Assembly: GCA_009829735.1 (NCBI GenBank)
Contig: CM020618.1
Span: 11,189,119-11,253,118 of the forward strand
Length of the DNA stretch: 64,000 bases
DNA from: Pyropia yezoensis
Lineage: Eukaryota; Rhodophyta; Bangiophyceae; Bangiales; Bangiaceae
Direction of reading: 5' to 3'
Shown: in pieces, positions 43,491 to 54,847 of the stretch
How the letters are laid out: every line of letters begins with the position of its first letter
Numbering within the stretch: the stretch's first letter is position 1
Program-made: the position numbers and the translations under genes
Notes under the pieces: model-generated
What the model was told of the DNA's origin: nothing
What the model saw: only the letters and a program-made list of their open reading frames with translations
Databases searched by the model: none

Positions 43491-46400
43491 CTACATGGCC
43501 GACAAGAAGCGGGCGTTCCACAGGGCCGATAATCTCCGGTGAGCGCCTTTCGCATCCATGCACAAGAAGCGCATTGTCCGAGGATGGTACATACCTTTCG
43601 AGTTGAAGTGCGGCCACAACAGGTACTCGTACGCGTCGGTGTAATACAGCAGCTCCAGAGCCTGGTAGTCCTTGTTGAGACATCCCTCGCTAACCTCCAC
43701 GTCGTGTATTACCAACGCAGGCATGTGCTCCTCAACGAGAGCGGAGAGGCCCTTCAAAGAAGAACAGGGCGGTGCCAACTTGAGAACGCCGGCGCTACCC
43801 AGCTTCTGCGCGTCGCGCCCGGGGGGTCCGTCCCAAAGAACCACTCTTGGCCTGCGTATACAACAGGAAACAGAAGAGAACGAGGGCACCGAACGGGTCA
43901 GACAGCGTGTCTTGTCAATTGAGGTGCACTCCCCACCACGGGCACTCGCTGGAAGTCAAGGCACCACGAATCGAGAGAGAACAAGACATACCCAGTCATG
44001 CGAGTCTGCCACACCAACGTATGCACACTGATGACGCCCAGGAAGGACTCGGCGAGTGTGTTGTTGCCCCACGACCAGCATGGCACCTCCGCTGCGTTCT
44101 CAGAGAGCGACCTGAGCAATACCGCCGAGAAGCGCGAGGGAAGTTGAGCGTCGGGAACTAGAGCACACTCGGAGTCAACCACGCCACGAGCAACAACACG
44201 GCCATTGTAGAGCAGCTCTTGGACGGGCGGGCAGCAAAATACTCCCCCGTCTGGAGTACGCGCATCTGCCGCTCTTCCAGGAAAGGAAGGAGAGGTCACA
44301 GGAGCGGCCTGCGCCAAGAGATGCACAAAGCAAGGGTTTTGGTAAACAGGGACACGGGGGGCCGCATGATGGGCGCCGCCGGCACGGTCACTGCCGGCAC
44401 TTAACTGGCCACGCGACGTCCGTGTGCGTGCTATGGCGCCTCCGACATCAGTATCGCCTTCTGCACGAGGGACGGTTCCATTCACGCCCGGCAATGCATC
44501 GCCAACACGACAACGCCGGTCTCCCACCCCAGCATTGTGGCCAGCACCAGGCACCGGTAGACTTTGATCGTGATGGGGACCCCGCGGAGGCGCAGGAGGG
44601 TGCACTCCACTCGCACTCGCAGGAGAAAACCCGCGCGCAGTACTGCCACGGTCTCCAGACAGAGGAGGCAGACGCCCAACGTCACCAGCCAGAGATTGTG
44701 GCGGCGGAAGGGGTGCAGTTCCTTCACTCATACGCGGAGGTTGCTGCGCGCCACGACCTGCAGCAGCTTGACGGCTTAGGTGGGCACCACCGGGACGAAC
44801 GACAGCAGGCGGTGGCAGCCCACCGCGATCAGCGGCAAGTCGTGGCACTTGCGGGGTGCCGGTGCCACCAACATGGGGAGTTGGTGGTCGCTCACCGCGA
44901 CCACCTGCAACTTGCGGTGACGGGGGGGCGCCGCTTCGACTTGGATCAAGTGGTAGCGCCCGTCCACCAAGACCACGTCCAATGTTTTGCAACCGGGAGG
45001 CTCCAACGGCACCACGCTGTGGCAGCTGCCGGGCTTGACCTGCAGCAGCTGTAGCGCTAGGGTGGCCACTGTCACCGTGATCTGCATGCCGTGGCAATTG
45101 GTGCCGCAGGCCAGGTGGACCAGGCCTAGCAGGGCCGCCACCATCCTTAGCCGCGCCGCCACCGTCTCGACCTAGTCCGTCACCGTCTCCAGCTAGGCTG
45201 CCGCCAGCACCAGCGGCGCCGCTACCGTCTCCGCCTCGGCCGCCACCGGCATCGAGGCCGCCACCATCCCCACGATGGCCACCACCAGTCCCGGCCAGAC
45301 TGGAATCGTCTCCAGCTGCGCTGCGACCGGCAATAGCAAATCCGGGACCATCTACAGACAGGTCCCCGCCGGCACCAGCCGCGTCGCCACCATCTCCTGG
45401 CTGGCCGCCACCGGCACCATCCAGGCCCTGACTGTCACCGGACAGGCGGCCACCAGCGCCACGCCCTCCGCCACCGTCACCAGCCAGGCCTCCATCGGCA
45501 CCAGCCGCGCCGCAAATGGCACGAGCTGCGCCGCCACCATCAACAGGCAGGCCGCCGCTGGCACCAGCCTCGCCGCGACCATCTTCAGCTGAGCCGCTGT
45601 CCACGCCAGCCGGGCGGACACTCTCCCTAGCCGTACCGCCGCCGCCTCCAGCAGGGCTGGCACCAACACCAGACGCGCCGCCACTGCCTCCTGCCGCAGA
45701 GGCACCAGCACCAGCCGCGTCACCGCTCGCACCAGCCGCGCCGCCACCGACTCCAGGAGTCCCGCCGCCCTCTTCAACCGCGCCGCCACCGTCTCCAGCC
45801 GTGCTGCCACCCTCTTCAGCCGCCCCGCCAATGTCTCCTGCTGGGCCGTCACCGCTGCCAGCCGCGCCGCCACCGACACCATGTGGTCTGCTGGCGGGCA
45901 GAGAAGCGTCCGCTGCGTCACCACGTGCACCCGCTTCTTCGTTGTCACTGCCATTAATGGGCGACTTGCTGCCTTGCGAGCGCCTCTCGCGGTCACCAGT
46001 ACGCCTCTTGGTAGGCACACGGTGCCCAGCAGCGACCTGGTCCAACACAAACTGGAAAAACTTGTCCTCCAGATGCACCATATAGCAAATGAGAGAAAAA
46101 CCAACCGGCACCCGCAACTTAGACCGGCTGACCATCTTCAAGGACACCACAGAGGGGCGTGGCCTCCGCGACGGGGACATCTGTGACACGACGAGCTTCA
46201 CAGATATGCCCAGAGTAGCGACAGGGGCCAGATGCTGGTAGACGACCTGAGTGAGGTTCAGGTGCTGCTTGCAGTAATGGGCCAAAAGCTCGTAGAAAAC
46301 GAAGAGATCTGCTAGTAGGAGCCGCATGCTCTTGCCACAACACAGCTTCAGCCGCACAGATGCCACAATGTCATCGCCAATCGGCACTTCAGCCTTCTGC

Positions 46401-47044
46401 CGCGCCGTCAATGCGTCCAGCCGCTCTCTGTGAGCAAGCACGGCGGATGCACGAGCATCTTGCTGTGTCCGCTGCACCCGCCTATCGCCTGGAACATCGG
46501 CCTCGAAGTCAAACCCACCTTCCACAAGCTCGGGCACCCCGATATCAGGGGGAAGACAAGGCAGTTCGGCAGCAACACCGACACCATGAAACGATACACC
46601 GCCGTCCAGAGACGCTGGACGACTGCGAGCATTCCGATCCGCACTGCGACCCAGGGTTGTTGCCGAGCGGTTGACGGCAGGCGGGGCTGCAGTCACGGAA
46701 CCGGTGTCTTTTGTACCCGACGAGCGGGCCGATGCCGACACGGACAGCGGACCGGCAACAGCAGGTTCGGTCCCCGCCGAGGAAGGGAGTCTGTCGCGCT
46801 CCACCGGAGGGTTGTTGGTTGACACTGCTTCAAACAGCCGCTTCATGGCTTGAGCCGCATTGTCGTTAACGCGGCCTGTCGACCCGGGAGGCGCGTCAGT
46901 GACGTGCAGCAAGGCAAGCTTCCCTCTCTCGCTGCGGGCACAACACACAAACGTGTAGCTTCCCTTGCTCATGGCGTCGATCTGCTTGAGGGAGAACTTG
47001 ACGGCCTTGACCATTGGGCTCAGCTGGGGGCCAAAGAACGCCAT
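43491..47044 (-). CDS. Gly/Ala-rich protein of unknown function, two exons
   Basis: Exon 1 runs from ATG 47044 to 43992, the intron is 43991-43852 (GTATGT...ACGCAG), and exon 2 is 43851-43491. The splice keeps frame and gives about 1,137 residues. The frame is open upstream to 47101 with a hydrophobic stretch (LICLLLLGSLG), so a further 5' exon with a signal or membrane segment is possible. Ordered regions are residues ~1-70, ~215-340 (LKLCCGKSMRLLLADLFVFY) and the C-terminal ~190 residues (SWGNNTLAESFLG; PRVVLWDGPPGRDAQK; YYTDAYEYLLWPHF). Between lies a collagen-like Gly-Ala-Asp region of ~300 residues. No family is recognised. It is convergent with PIF1, 117 bp apart, and may belong to the same element. 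Confidence 0.6.
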
Positions 47045-47695
47045 CTCAGTACCCTTCACCAACCTGCCCAGACTCCCCAGCAAAAGCAGACAGATCAACA
47101 CAGCGTAAGCGCTCGTACACCACCCACGCTGCCGTCACGACCGACACAACGTTAGTACTCAAACACTGCATGGAAATGAACAATGTGGCGCACCCAGCGA
47201 AGCATGCCACAAGTCCTACATGCATCGCAAGGTGAGCCTCCAGCCCGTACCAGTTGTCACCTACGAGAAGCGGAGACGTACAGCGCACAAACACAGAGAC
47301 GCACAGACCGTGGCAACACCGACCTCCTCCCCCCCCCCGCCCTCCCCCAACAGATGGAATAGTAGCGCGGCGTAGCCGCCGCAGAGCTAAAGCGGCGGCG
47401 GTGCAGCCATCCGCTGGTATAAGCCACGTACACGAGGGGTCTGCGAGCGCGTCGCGCCCGACACGCGGTCTCGTCGTGCACCACCGAGCAGCACACAGCG
47501 CGCCAGCTGCGCGCTTGCCCCGTCGCGCAGTGCGCAAACTATGAGATGGAGCGCAGCACAACAGGCGCGCCGCCGCGCGACTCGTGTGCGCGGCGAGGAG
47601 CGCTGGCGATCCCTCACCGCAAAGTCCCAGGCGCACCGCTGCGCACTCTGCCGCCTCACGGCGATCGCCCACGGCCAAGTCCCAGCTGTACTGGT

Positions 47696-47805
47696 CAACC
47701 ACCCCAAAGCTGGGGGAACAACCACCCCAAAGCTGGGGGAACAACCACCCCAAAGCTGGGGGAACAACCACCCCAAAGCTGGGGGAACAACCACCCCAAA
47801 GCTGA
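47696..47805 (+). repeat. 23-bp tandem repeat, four full copies plus a partial fifth
   Basis: The unit starting CAACCACCCCAAAGC is repeated without change at 47696, 47719, 47742 and 47765 and begins again at 47788. Each unit contains CCCCAAAGCTGGGG, a near-palindrome. Confidence 0.95.
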
Positions 47806-47826
47806 TCCCTCATTGGCCAATCTGCC

Positions 47827-47883
47827 TTCGATGTACTGGAGCAGTACATCGAAGGCTTCGATGTACTGCTGCAGTACATCGAA
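47827..47883. repeat. Two adjacent 27-nt palindromes
   Basis: TTCGATGTACTG and CAGTACATCGAA arms (12 bp, perfect) enclose GAG at 47827-47853 and CTG at 47857-47883. The two palindromes are also direct repeats 30 bp apart. Confidence 0.95.
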
Positions 47884-47903
47884 CGCTGTGGTTTCCACCT
47901 CAC

Positions 47904-47970
47904 ATGCAGGGGGCCTTGCGATTCCCTCCAAACAGGGCCTGTTTCGAGGAAATCGCGAGGCCCCCCGCAT
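47904..47970. repeat. 67-nt near-perfect palindrome
   Basis: Two 33-nt arms, starting ATGCAGGGGGCCTTGCG and ending CGAGGCCCCCCGCAT, pair with about four mismatches around a single central base (47937). As RNA it would form a long unbroken hairpin, and as DNA a cruciform. Confidence 0.9.
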
Positions 47971-48150
47971 TCTCAGGCCGGCCGGCCGTTCTCTCCGTTC
48001 AGGCCACTCGATAAGTACATTGGCTCGTCCTGATGTGAGACAGAGGGCCCCCTGCACACCCATGGCCTATGACATGCCAGAATTCGGTCATTTTTTGCCA
48101 CGTGATACCTTGCCCAATTGGAGGAACGGTTGCTGGTTGCTGTATGCTCT

Positions 48151-48175
48151 AAGCCCCTCTCGGGGAGGGGGGCTT
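48151..48175. repeat. Short GC-rich hairpin
   Basis: AAGCCCCTCTC and GAGGGGGGCTT arms around a tight loop. It lies about 220 bp beyond the stop codon of the HEAT-repeat gene on the minus strand, so it could be in that transcript's 3' region. Confidence 0.6.
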
Positions 48176-48391
48176 CCATTAATGTTTTGGGGCATATCAA
48201 AACCAACTGGATGGCTAAAATCTTGACACAACGAGCTCTTCGTGTTTCACTCACAAAACCTGGCACTGCGAGCTTTCGCTCATGAAGGACACAAGCTGAA
48301 GGTGGACGTGATGAGTGAAAAAAAAGAACAAGGGAAATGTGCGGAAGAACAGGGAAGGGACAAACCACCCGAGAATAAACAAGCCATCCTC

Positions 48392-51274
48392 TCACCTCCC
48401 AAAACAGCCACACAGCCCTCCCCGTCGGGGGCGGGCCTCGGTTCTTGAGTCCGTTCCCGCCACAGACGCATTGGCGGTAGCCGCCACTTCGCCAACCCTT
48501 GGCCCGTCCGTGGCCGCGGGCACGCCAGACCCCGCCACGGGCGCCTTGGCGGGCGCCCCAGTCGGCCCTGGGGTCACCGCCACACCAGGCAGCACCCCGT
48601 TCGGCGTGGCCGAGGCTGCCCCCGGCGACTGCCCGCGTCCAGGCGACTGCGGCTGCGGCGGTGGCGCACCCGTCGCGCCCGCTGCTGCCTCAGGCGTCCA
48701 CTGTGGAGGGGCCGTCGCACCTGGCTGCGCACCAGGGGGCGATGGGCCTTTGGCACCACCGGCAGGAGCCTCAGATGCCATCGTCGCAAACGCTCCCGTG
48801 GCTGCCGTCGAGCCCGGCGCCCCGGGGGTGCCCCCAGAGGCCCCACTGGTCGCACTGCCGGCGGCAGCCGCCCCCGCACCAGCTGCCACACCAGGGAACA
48901 CCCCGTTAGGGCTCTTGCCTCCTTGACTAGATGCCCTCGCACCCGCAGCGCCCGTCGCCGCCGGCCGGCCCACGGCACCCGGCGCGCCGGCCGCTCCACC
49001 CGCGGACGTGCCGGAAGAGGCGGCACCACCGGCGGCGCCTCCAGAAGGCGTCTTCTTTCGTCGAGGCGGTTTTTGAATAAAGAAGGCCGCCTCAGCCGCC
49101 GCCCGTGACCGGTCCACCGCATTCTGGCGCTTCGTCCATCCGCGAAAGGCGGCGATGCGGCGAGACGCCTCGCGCGACTCGGCCGCGACCTCCGCGTCCG
49201 AGTCGACCGACAACGCCGCCAGCGCACCGTCAAGGGCAGCCGCCAGCTTGGGCTCACTCCGCACCAGCGGGCCAACATCCACCAGCAGCCGCACCAGCCT
49301 AAGCCGCACGTTGGGCACTGCGTCGCGGGTCATCCGCAGCAGCTCGCCCGCAAACATGGACACAAACGCAGACCGCGAAAATACGGTCAACGCAGCGGCG
49401 GCGCCGTCGATGTAGGCCAACCGTGTCCAGTACACCTTGCCGCGAGCCCACTCAATCCGAAAGTGCTTGACGATGTGTTCCCGCCGCCGCGTGTCAGGGA
49501 TCGCTCGCATCACAGCCACCAGGGCCTCCATACACGCTTTCCGGACCAGGTATGTGGACTCGCGCGCCATTTGAAACAGCAGCGGAGCCACGTGCTCGCA
49601 TAGGGTATCTTGGGGCACCAGATGTGCGCCCAGCTTGAGCTGCACCGCAAGAAGCTCCTGGGTGCGCCACGAGTCCTGGGACATCAGCTCCAAGGACTCA
49701 AAAATGGGCGCCAACTGCCGCGCCACAGCAGTGTTGACAATGCCCTTTGTCTTACCCTTCCGCTCCTTGCCATTCGCCGCCGCACCCGCGCCCGCCTGGC
49801 CCGGCACCTGCGGGGACGCCCCGGGGGCCGTAGCCCCCCCCGCAGACGCAGAATCCGTTGCTGTCGGCTCCGTGTCGGCCAGCAGCTTCAGCAGCGTAGC
49901 AAAGTGTCGCAATGCGTTGGTACGCACCTGCGGGTTCTGGTCGGTCATCAGTTCTGCAATCGCGTCCAGCAGCTCATCCCGCAGTGGCCCTGGTGCGAGC
50001 AGCCGCGCCGTCTCATGCACCCCGGCCGCTAGCGTTGCCCGCGTCTCCACATCCGTGTCCGTCGCCAATAGCTGCACAATGCCCCGCAGCCGCTCAGGCC
50101 GCGCTGAGGCCGCCGCCAAGGCCACAGCCGGCATGTTGAAAGCACACCAGTGCCTCACCGTTGGGCCATTGCACATGACCATCCGCCGGAGAGCGTTGAG
50201 GGCGACCGTCCACGAATCCTCGTCGGGCAGCAGCGAATCCACCGCCGCCAAAAACACCCCATACACCTCTGCAAAGCACTCGAGCCGCAGGTACACATCG
50301 TCCGAGACAGTGCGGAGGTCGGTGGCAGCCACCGCGGATGCGTGAGTGCATTCCCGCAGAAAGAGGGGCGTGATGATCATCCCGTACGACGTGGACGAGC
50401 CGGCCGACTCCTTATGCGCCTCGGCCGACCGCGCCAGCGCGCACAGCGCCGCCGCGCGCACACGGGCGTTGGGGTCCGACGCCACCATGGTGTCCAGCCG
50501 CGGCCACAGCTGCGTCTCGGAAACGGCCAACGGCAGCTTGGATGCGACCGACGCGAGCGACTGAGCAATCATGGCGCGAACACTGGCGTCCGCGTCCTGG
50601 GATAGGGTGATGGCGGTGGCGAGGAACTGGCGTGCCAGCTCGTCTGCCGTTAGCGCGTCGTGCAGGGCGCCAATGATGCGCGCGGCCAATCGCCGAGACT
50701 CTACCGCCCCACTTGCCGCGCGATCCGCCGTAGCGGGCACGACAAGGGTCACCACGTCGTCCCGCCGCACCTGCGGAAGCATCATGGACAGGATCTCGCC
50801 CCACGCGTCAAAGACGTCACCAGACTCGGATAGCTGCAGAATGCGGAGGGCGGCCACCACCACCCGCTTGGCAACCGCGTCGGGTACCCGCATATTGACC
50901 ACAAAATAGAGGGCCTCCGCGGCAGCCATCTGCACGTCCTCCTTCCACTGGAGGGCGTCGCGGCAAATCTCCGGCACCATGATGTCAAGCGTGTCCGACG
51001 GGCAGTGCTCGAGGAACTGGGGGAACTGGTAGAGCACCGCGAGGCGCTCCATGTCGCTGCCATCCAGCAGCACAAGCGTCGCGTTGGCCACCGACGTCAA
51101 TACATCGTCGTTGAGCACCACAAACTCGACGCCGCTCCCATCGCCCACAGCACCGTCTCCTTCCGCACCGTCACCGCCGCCATCGGCCGGGTTATAGGCA
51201 CCGCCTTCGGCACCTTGACCCCCATACACGTCCATCCCCGACCCATCTCCGTCCTGCCCCGGCTGCTGGTCCAT
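48392..51274 (-). CDS. HEAT-repeat protein, PP4 regulatory subunit 4-like
   Basis: ATG at 51274 (MDQQPGQDGDG) gives 960 residues. The longer frame to 51361 starts with TTG. After ~45 Gly/Asp-rich residues, HEAT repeats fill about residues 50-690 (DMERLAVLYQFPQFLEHCP; VRRDDVVTLVVPATADRAA; DPNARVRAAALCALARSAEA). The segment VRHWCAFNMPAVALAAA followed by further HEAT helices matches the layout of PPP4R4-type scaffolds, which hold protein phosphatase 4 catalytic subunit in the cytoplasm. A disordered Ala/Gly/Pro tail of ~240 residues ends in a basic, Cys-containing motif (RPRRGGLCGCFGR). The frame is intact with no intron. It could instead be another PP2A/PP4 A-type scaffold. Confidence 0.7.
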   Translation of the reverse strand: MDQQPGQDGDGSGMDVYGGQGAEGGAYNPADGGGDGAEGDGAVGDGSGVEFVVLNDDVLTSVANATLVLLDGSDMERLAVLYQFPQFLEHCPSDTLDIMVPEICRDALQWKEDVQMAAAEALYFVVNMRVPDAVAKRVVVAALRILQLSESGDVFDAWGEILSMMLPQVRRDDVVTLVVPATADRAASGAVESRRLAARIIGALHDALTADELARQFLATAITLSQDADASVRAMIAQSLASVASKLPLAVSETQLWPRLDTMVASDPNARVRAAALCALARSAEAHKESAGSSTSYGMIITPLFLRECTHASAVAATDLRTVSDDVYLRLECFAEVYGVFLAAVDSLLPDEDSWTVALNALRRMVMCNGPTVRHWCAFNMPAVALAAASARPERLRGIVQLLATDTDVETRATLAAGVHETARLLAPGPLRDELLDAIAELMTDQNPQVRTNALRHFATLLKLLADTEPTATDSASAGGATAPGASPQVPGQAGAGAAANGKERKGKTKGIVNTAVARQLAPIFESLELMSQDSWRTQELLAVQLKLGAHLVPQDTLCEHVAPLLFQMARESTYLVRKACMEALVAVMRAIPDTRRREHIVKHFRIEWARGKVYWTRLAYIDGAAAALTVFSRSAFVSMFAGELLRMTRDAVPNVRLRLVRLLVDVGPLVRSEPKLAAALDGALAALSVDSDAEVAAESREASRRIAAFRGWTKRQNAVDRSRAAAEAAFFIQKPPRRKKTPSGGAAGGAASSGTSAGGAAGAPGAVGRPAATGAAGARASSQGGKSPNGVFPGVAAGAGAAAAGSATSGASGGTPGAPGSTAATGAFATMASEAPAGGAKGPSPPGAQPGATAPPQWTPEAAAGATGAPPPQPQSPGRGQSPGAASATPNGVLPGVAVTPGPTGAPAKAPVAGSGVPAATDGPRVGEVAATANASVAGTDSRTEARPRRGGLCGCFGR

Positions 51275-54200
51275 GGCCACCAAGGTGGAGGCCGCGTGCC
51301 GACCGACCAAGAGCACGGGGCAGCGGCACGCAAGAGGGGGGGTGAGGGTAAGGCCTCGCAACCCAGCACAGAGCCGCCGACCGTTGACGGGGCAGGAGCG
51401 TCACCGCAGGCAGGCCCAGCCGGGTAGATCCAACGGATCACAGGCAGAAACGGCGCCGGTAGCCGACAGGGACACGCCCCAAGCAGCGGCTGCTGCGTCC
51501 GCCGCGCAAAAAAGGAACGCCGCGCGGGGTCTGGATCCCACGAGTGTCAGCACGCACGGCGGGCCGGCGCGATCAGCAGCAGCGCCGCAAGTCGTACGCG
51601 CGAGCAACTCACCCGCCGGGAAGCCCACCGCGCGAAAGCAAGGGAGCGGGCCCGGGGAAGGAGGGAAGGTTCCCGCGGATGCGGCAGCGCCCCACGCCAC
51701 CACGCACCGTCCGAGGGCGGCGTGCACACCACGGGCGCAAACGGTGAGAGCCCCAATCCGTCCAAGCTGCAACGCACAGCACACGGCGTGCCCGCCAAAT
51801 CCCCACCGCTCCAAGAAGCAAACAAGAGAAAAAAACCAGTGCTCACCGCCGCCGCCGTGACGGGAGGTGGGGGTGGCGCCGACCGAGCGCGTGACCGAGC
51901 GACGTAACCAACGGGGATGAAGTACAACGCCCGCGTCGCGTGGGCGGGGGGGGGGCGCGGTGGCGCGAGGGCGGTGCCAATCTGGCACGCCGTCCCTGCC
52001 GAGGCACACCACCGCGCGCGGCTAACTGCCGACGCACGGGCTGGTCGACGCCGACAACACAGCCCCACCCCCCCCAAAGATCGCCAAGCGTTCCCCCTCA
52101 CCCTCCCTCCCCCCCCCCCCCCCACCCCGCCCCACCCCCCCACACCCTCCTCTCCCAGCCAGACAGCCGGCCTCTGTTCCACCCCGGCTGATGGCAATGG
52201 CAAAAAAAAAACGCACAACCGACGTGCTGCAGAGCAACGGGCGCCGCGTCCGCACGTTGGCGCCCGCAGCCACCGCCGCCCCCGCTGCCGCCCAACCGCT
52301 GGGTCCGCCACGGCCACAAAGGCAAGAGCGGCCAGCCGCCTGCGCACGGCCGGTAACGGCACCGCCCCCCGCAGTCGCCACCACCGCGATGGGTGAGCAG
52401 ACTTCGCTCTCCGCAACAGATGGTCGCTCAGTCCACCTTCCTCCCCCCCCCCCCCCCCCCCCTCCCTCCCTCCCCCCCACCTCCCCCGAGCCGCTGGACG
52501 CAGCACCCGCTCCCTCTCCCTCTTCCAACAAAACACCGCGTCCCCCCACCCACCCCCCCACCTCCCCCCCTCCCCCCCCCCGCACACACACCCCTCCCTT
52601 TCCTCCAACCCAACACCACTTACACGCACGGACCGAGGTGTGTCACACCAACACCACACAGTGGACGCGGCCACAGTGTGACCGCGCCACGGCACACTCT
52701 CTCCTCCCCTCCCCTCTGCCCCCCCGCCTCCCCCCTCACCCACCCGCCCCCGTGTGGGCCGAGCTGCCGGCCCCACCCCGCGGGCAACAGCCGCGGCGGC
52801 CGGCGTACACGCGCACGCCCGGCGTCGCGGCTGTGTGCACGGGGGGCAACCCGCGGCGCGCGGCGCGGTGCGGCACGCGGCGGGGGGGGAGGGCGGGGGG
52901 GGGTGCGGAGGGGGGAAGTGGGGGAGGTCGGAAGGAGCGGGACGGCGGGCGAGGGCCGAGCTGCGGGCGGGGTGGACGCGGCGACGGTGTGGCCGCGCGG
53001 TTCCGGGACGCTGCGTGTGGCAGCGTCGGACGCGCGCGGCACGCGCACACGGCGGGTGAGCTGGGTAGGGGGGGGGCGGGTGGGAGGGGAGGGGGGCGGC
53101 GGGCGGCGGTGTAGGAGCGGGGGCGGGGGCGGGGCCCGGCAGCGCGCTGGCCAGCGCTGCAGGTGAGGCGCGCCACGCGCTCGTCGACGATGGTAGGCGG
53201 GGGGCGGAAGCGCGGCGGGCGCTGCCAGTGGCGGCGGCTGTGCGACGCGCGGCCGCCGACGCGCGCCGTGCCGCAGGCGTTGGGGGGCGGTCGGGGACGG
53301 CGGTGGGGGGGGGGGTTGCCGAGGAAGCAGGCTCCGCCGGCCCCGGACGGGCCGCCCCAACGCCCCCCCCCCGCCACCCGCCGCGCAGGCACGAGGCGAG
53401 GTGTTCGTCCCAGCCGCCCTCCCCGCCCGCCCCAACACCCCAACACCCCCCACGCCCAGTCCCCTCTCGTCGTCGCCCAGAATACGCGGGTTGATTGGGG
53501 AGGGCGGGTATTTCGACTGTATCCCGACCGGATACGCTCAAACTGTACACCCACGACGCACATCGTGGGGCCGACCCCCCCCCCTCACCATTCATCGGGG
53601 GGGGGCTGGGGGAGCGATTTGAAGGCGTCGAAGCCATGGGGGGTATCTAGCTGTGGATGGCGGGAGGGTGGCGGGAGAGGGGGGAGGGCCCCCCCCCCCC
53701 CCCCCCCCCTGCACGTGGCCCCCCCGCAGCCGCGTTTGTCAGCGGGCGGCCGGAAATTGCTTACAACCGCGCCGCCGCCGCGGGCGCCGTCGGGTCGTCG
53801 CTGGCGGGCGACGCGGGCGTCGCTGGCGAGGCTCGATGACGACTCCCGCCCGCGTCGGCCGCTCCCCCTGGCCCCCCCCACCCGCCTCCCGCCCCCCCCG
53901 CCACCGCGATGGCCGGCCGCGGGCGCTCGCCGTGGGCGCGCCTGCGGGGATTGGATGGGGTGGCGCGGAGCCGGTGCGTCGCGTGGGCCCCCGCCCTCTG
54001 GCGGCGTCTGCACGGCCCGGCCAGCCGGTCGCGGCGGTCGCGGTGGTTTGCGGGCGGGCCGTGTGAGCCCGCCGCCGCCCTCCGCGTCGACATCCGCTGC
54101 CGGCAGCGGCAGCGACAGGGTGGCTCTCCTACGGGACAGAGGCGTAGCTACCCTCTGTCCGCGTTAGTGCTGCCCCCCTGTCCCGTACAAGAGTCGCCTT

Positions 54201-54847
54201 CCGTGGGGTACCTTGTCTTTTGTCCTGTAGGAAAGCCACACTGTCGCATTCCGGGGGGGCTATGGTGCGCGGGGCTCGCCGCCCCCTCCTGATGGGTGTG
54301 CTTGCGGAAATAGGTCGGTTGAACCGGGTGTGGCGCTTGGTGGTGGAGCTTGGCATTCTTTGTCGAGGGGGTATGTATGAACAGACACACTCGTTGCGCT
54401 ACATCTCTTTGCCTGTCCGTTGTCGACAGGAGCAACGAGGACAGTGGAGGGTGCTGAGGGGCACACGCCACTGCCGGGGTCAGTACGGCGCGCATAGACA
54501 ACCCAATGGGGAAGAAAAAACTGATAAGGACAATGAGGGTGCCTTGCCCTCGCACATCATACGCAGAGAATAGTTACTCTCTATCCCGCATGGACGTTGA
54601 CAGGCTATACCCGCAGCTCCGCCCGGCCGCCGACATACCGCCCATACGTGCCGCCCACACGTGCCGCCCACACGTGCCGCCCATACGTGCCGCCCATACG
54701 TAGCAGGCGGGGACATTGCGGTAGCGCAGCTCACTATCTGGTGCGCCCGCCTGCCCAGGCCACTGGCAATACCTTCCCTCGTCGTCCTGACAGAGGGATC
54801 GGCGGCCACATCGCCGTTCTGCAGCCACAGCTGCCCCCTCGTTGGTA
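51275..54847. other. 3.6-kb GC-rich intergenic region
   Basis: Upstream region of the HEAT-repeat gene and downstream region of the ACT gene. It is dominated by C runs on the plus strand at 52090-52620 and G runs at 52870-53120 and 53290-53720. Long frames exist on both strands but are Pro/Arg/Gly low complexity. No gene is supported. A short repeat lies at 54639-54702. Confidence 0.5.
54639..54702. repeat. 13-bp tandem repeat with G-box cores
   Basis: Five tandem units of CGCCCA[CT]ACGTGC. Units two and three contain CACGTG, the G-box bound by plant and algal bZIP/bHLH factors. It lies ~145 bp beyond the stop codon of the ACT gene. Confidence 0.8.

Larger units (their letters stand above)
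47045..48391. other. Intergenic region rich in palindromes and short repeats
   Basis: Holds no gene I can support. Features within it are listed separately: a 23-bp tandem repeat, two 27-nt palindromes, a 67-nt palindrome and a hairpin. It lies between the 5' end of the Gly/Ala-rich gene and the 3' end of the HEAT-repeat gene. Confidence 0.5.

Noticed and set aside
51547-53637. 696-codon minus-strand frame
   Set aside because: Entirely Pro/Arg/Gly/Ala low complexity over homopolymer tracts. Comparable frames exist on the other strand, so it reflects lack of stop codons in GC-rich DNA.
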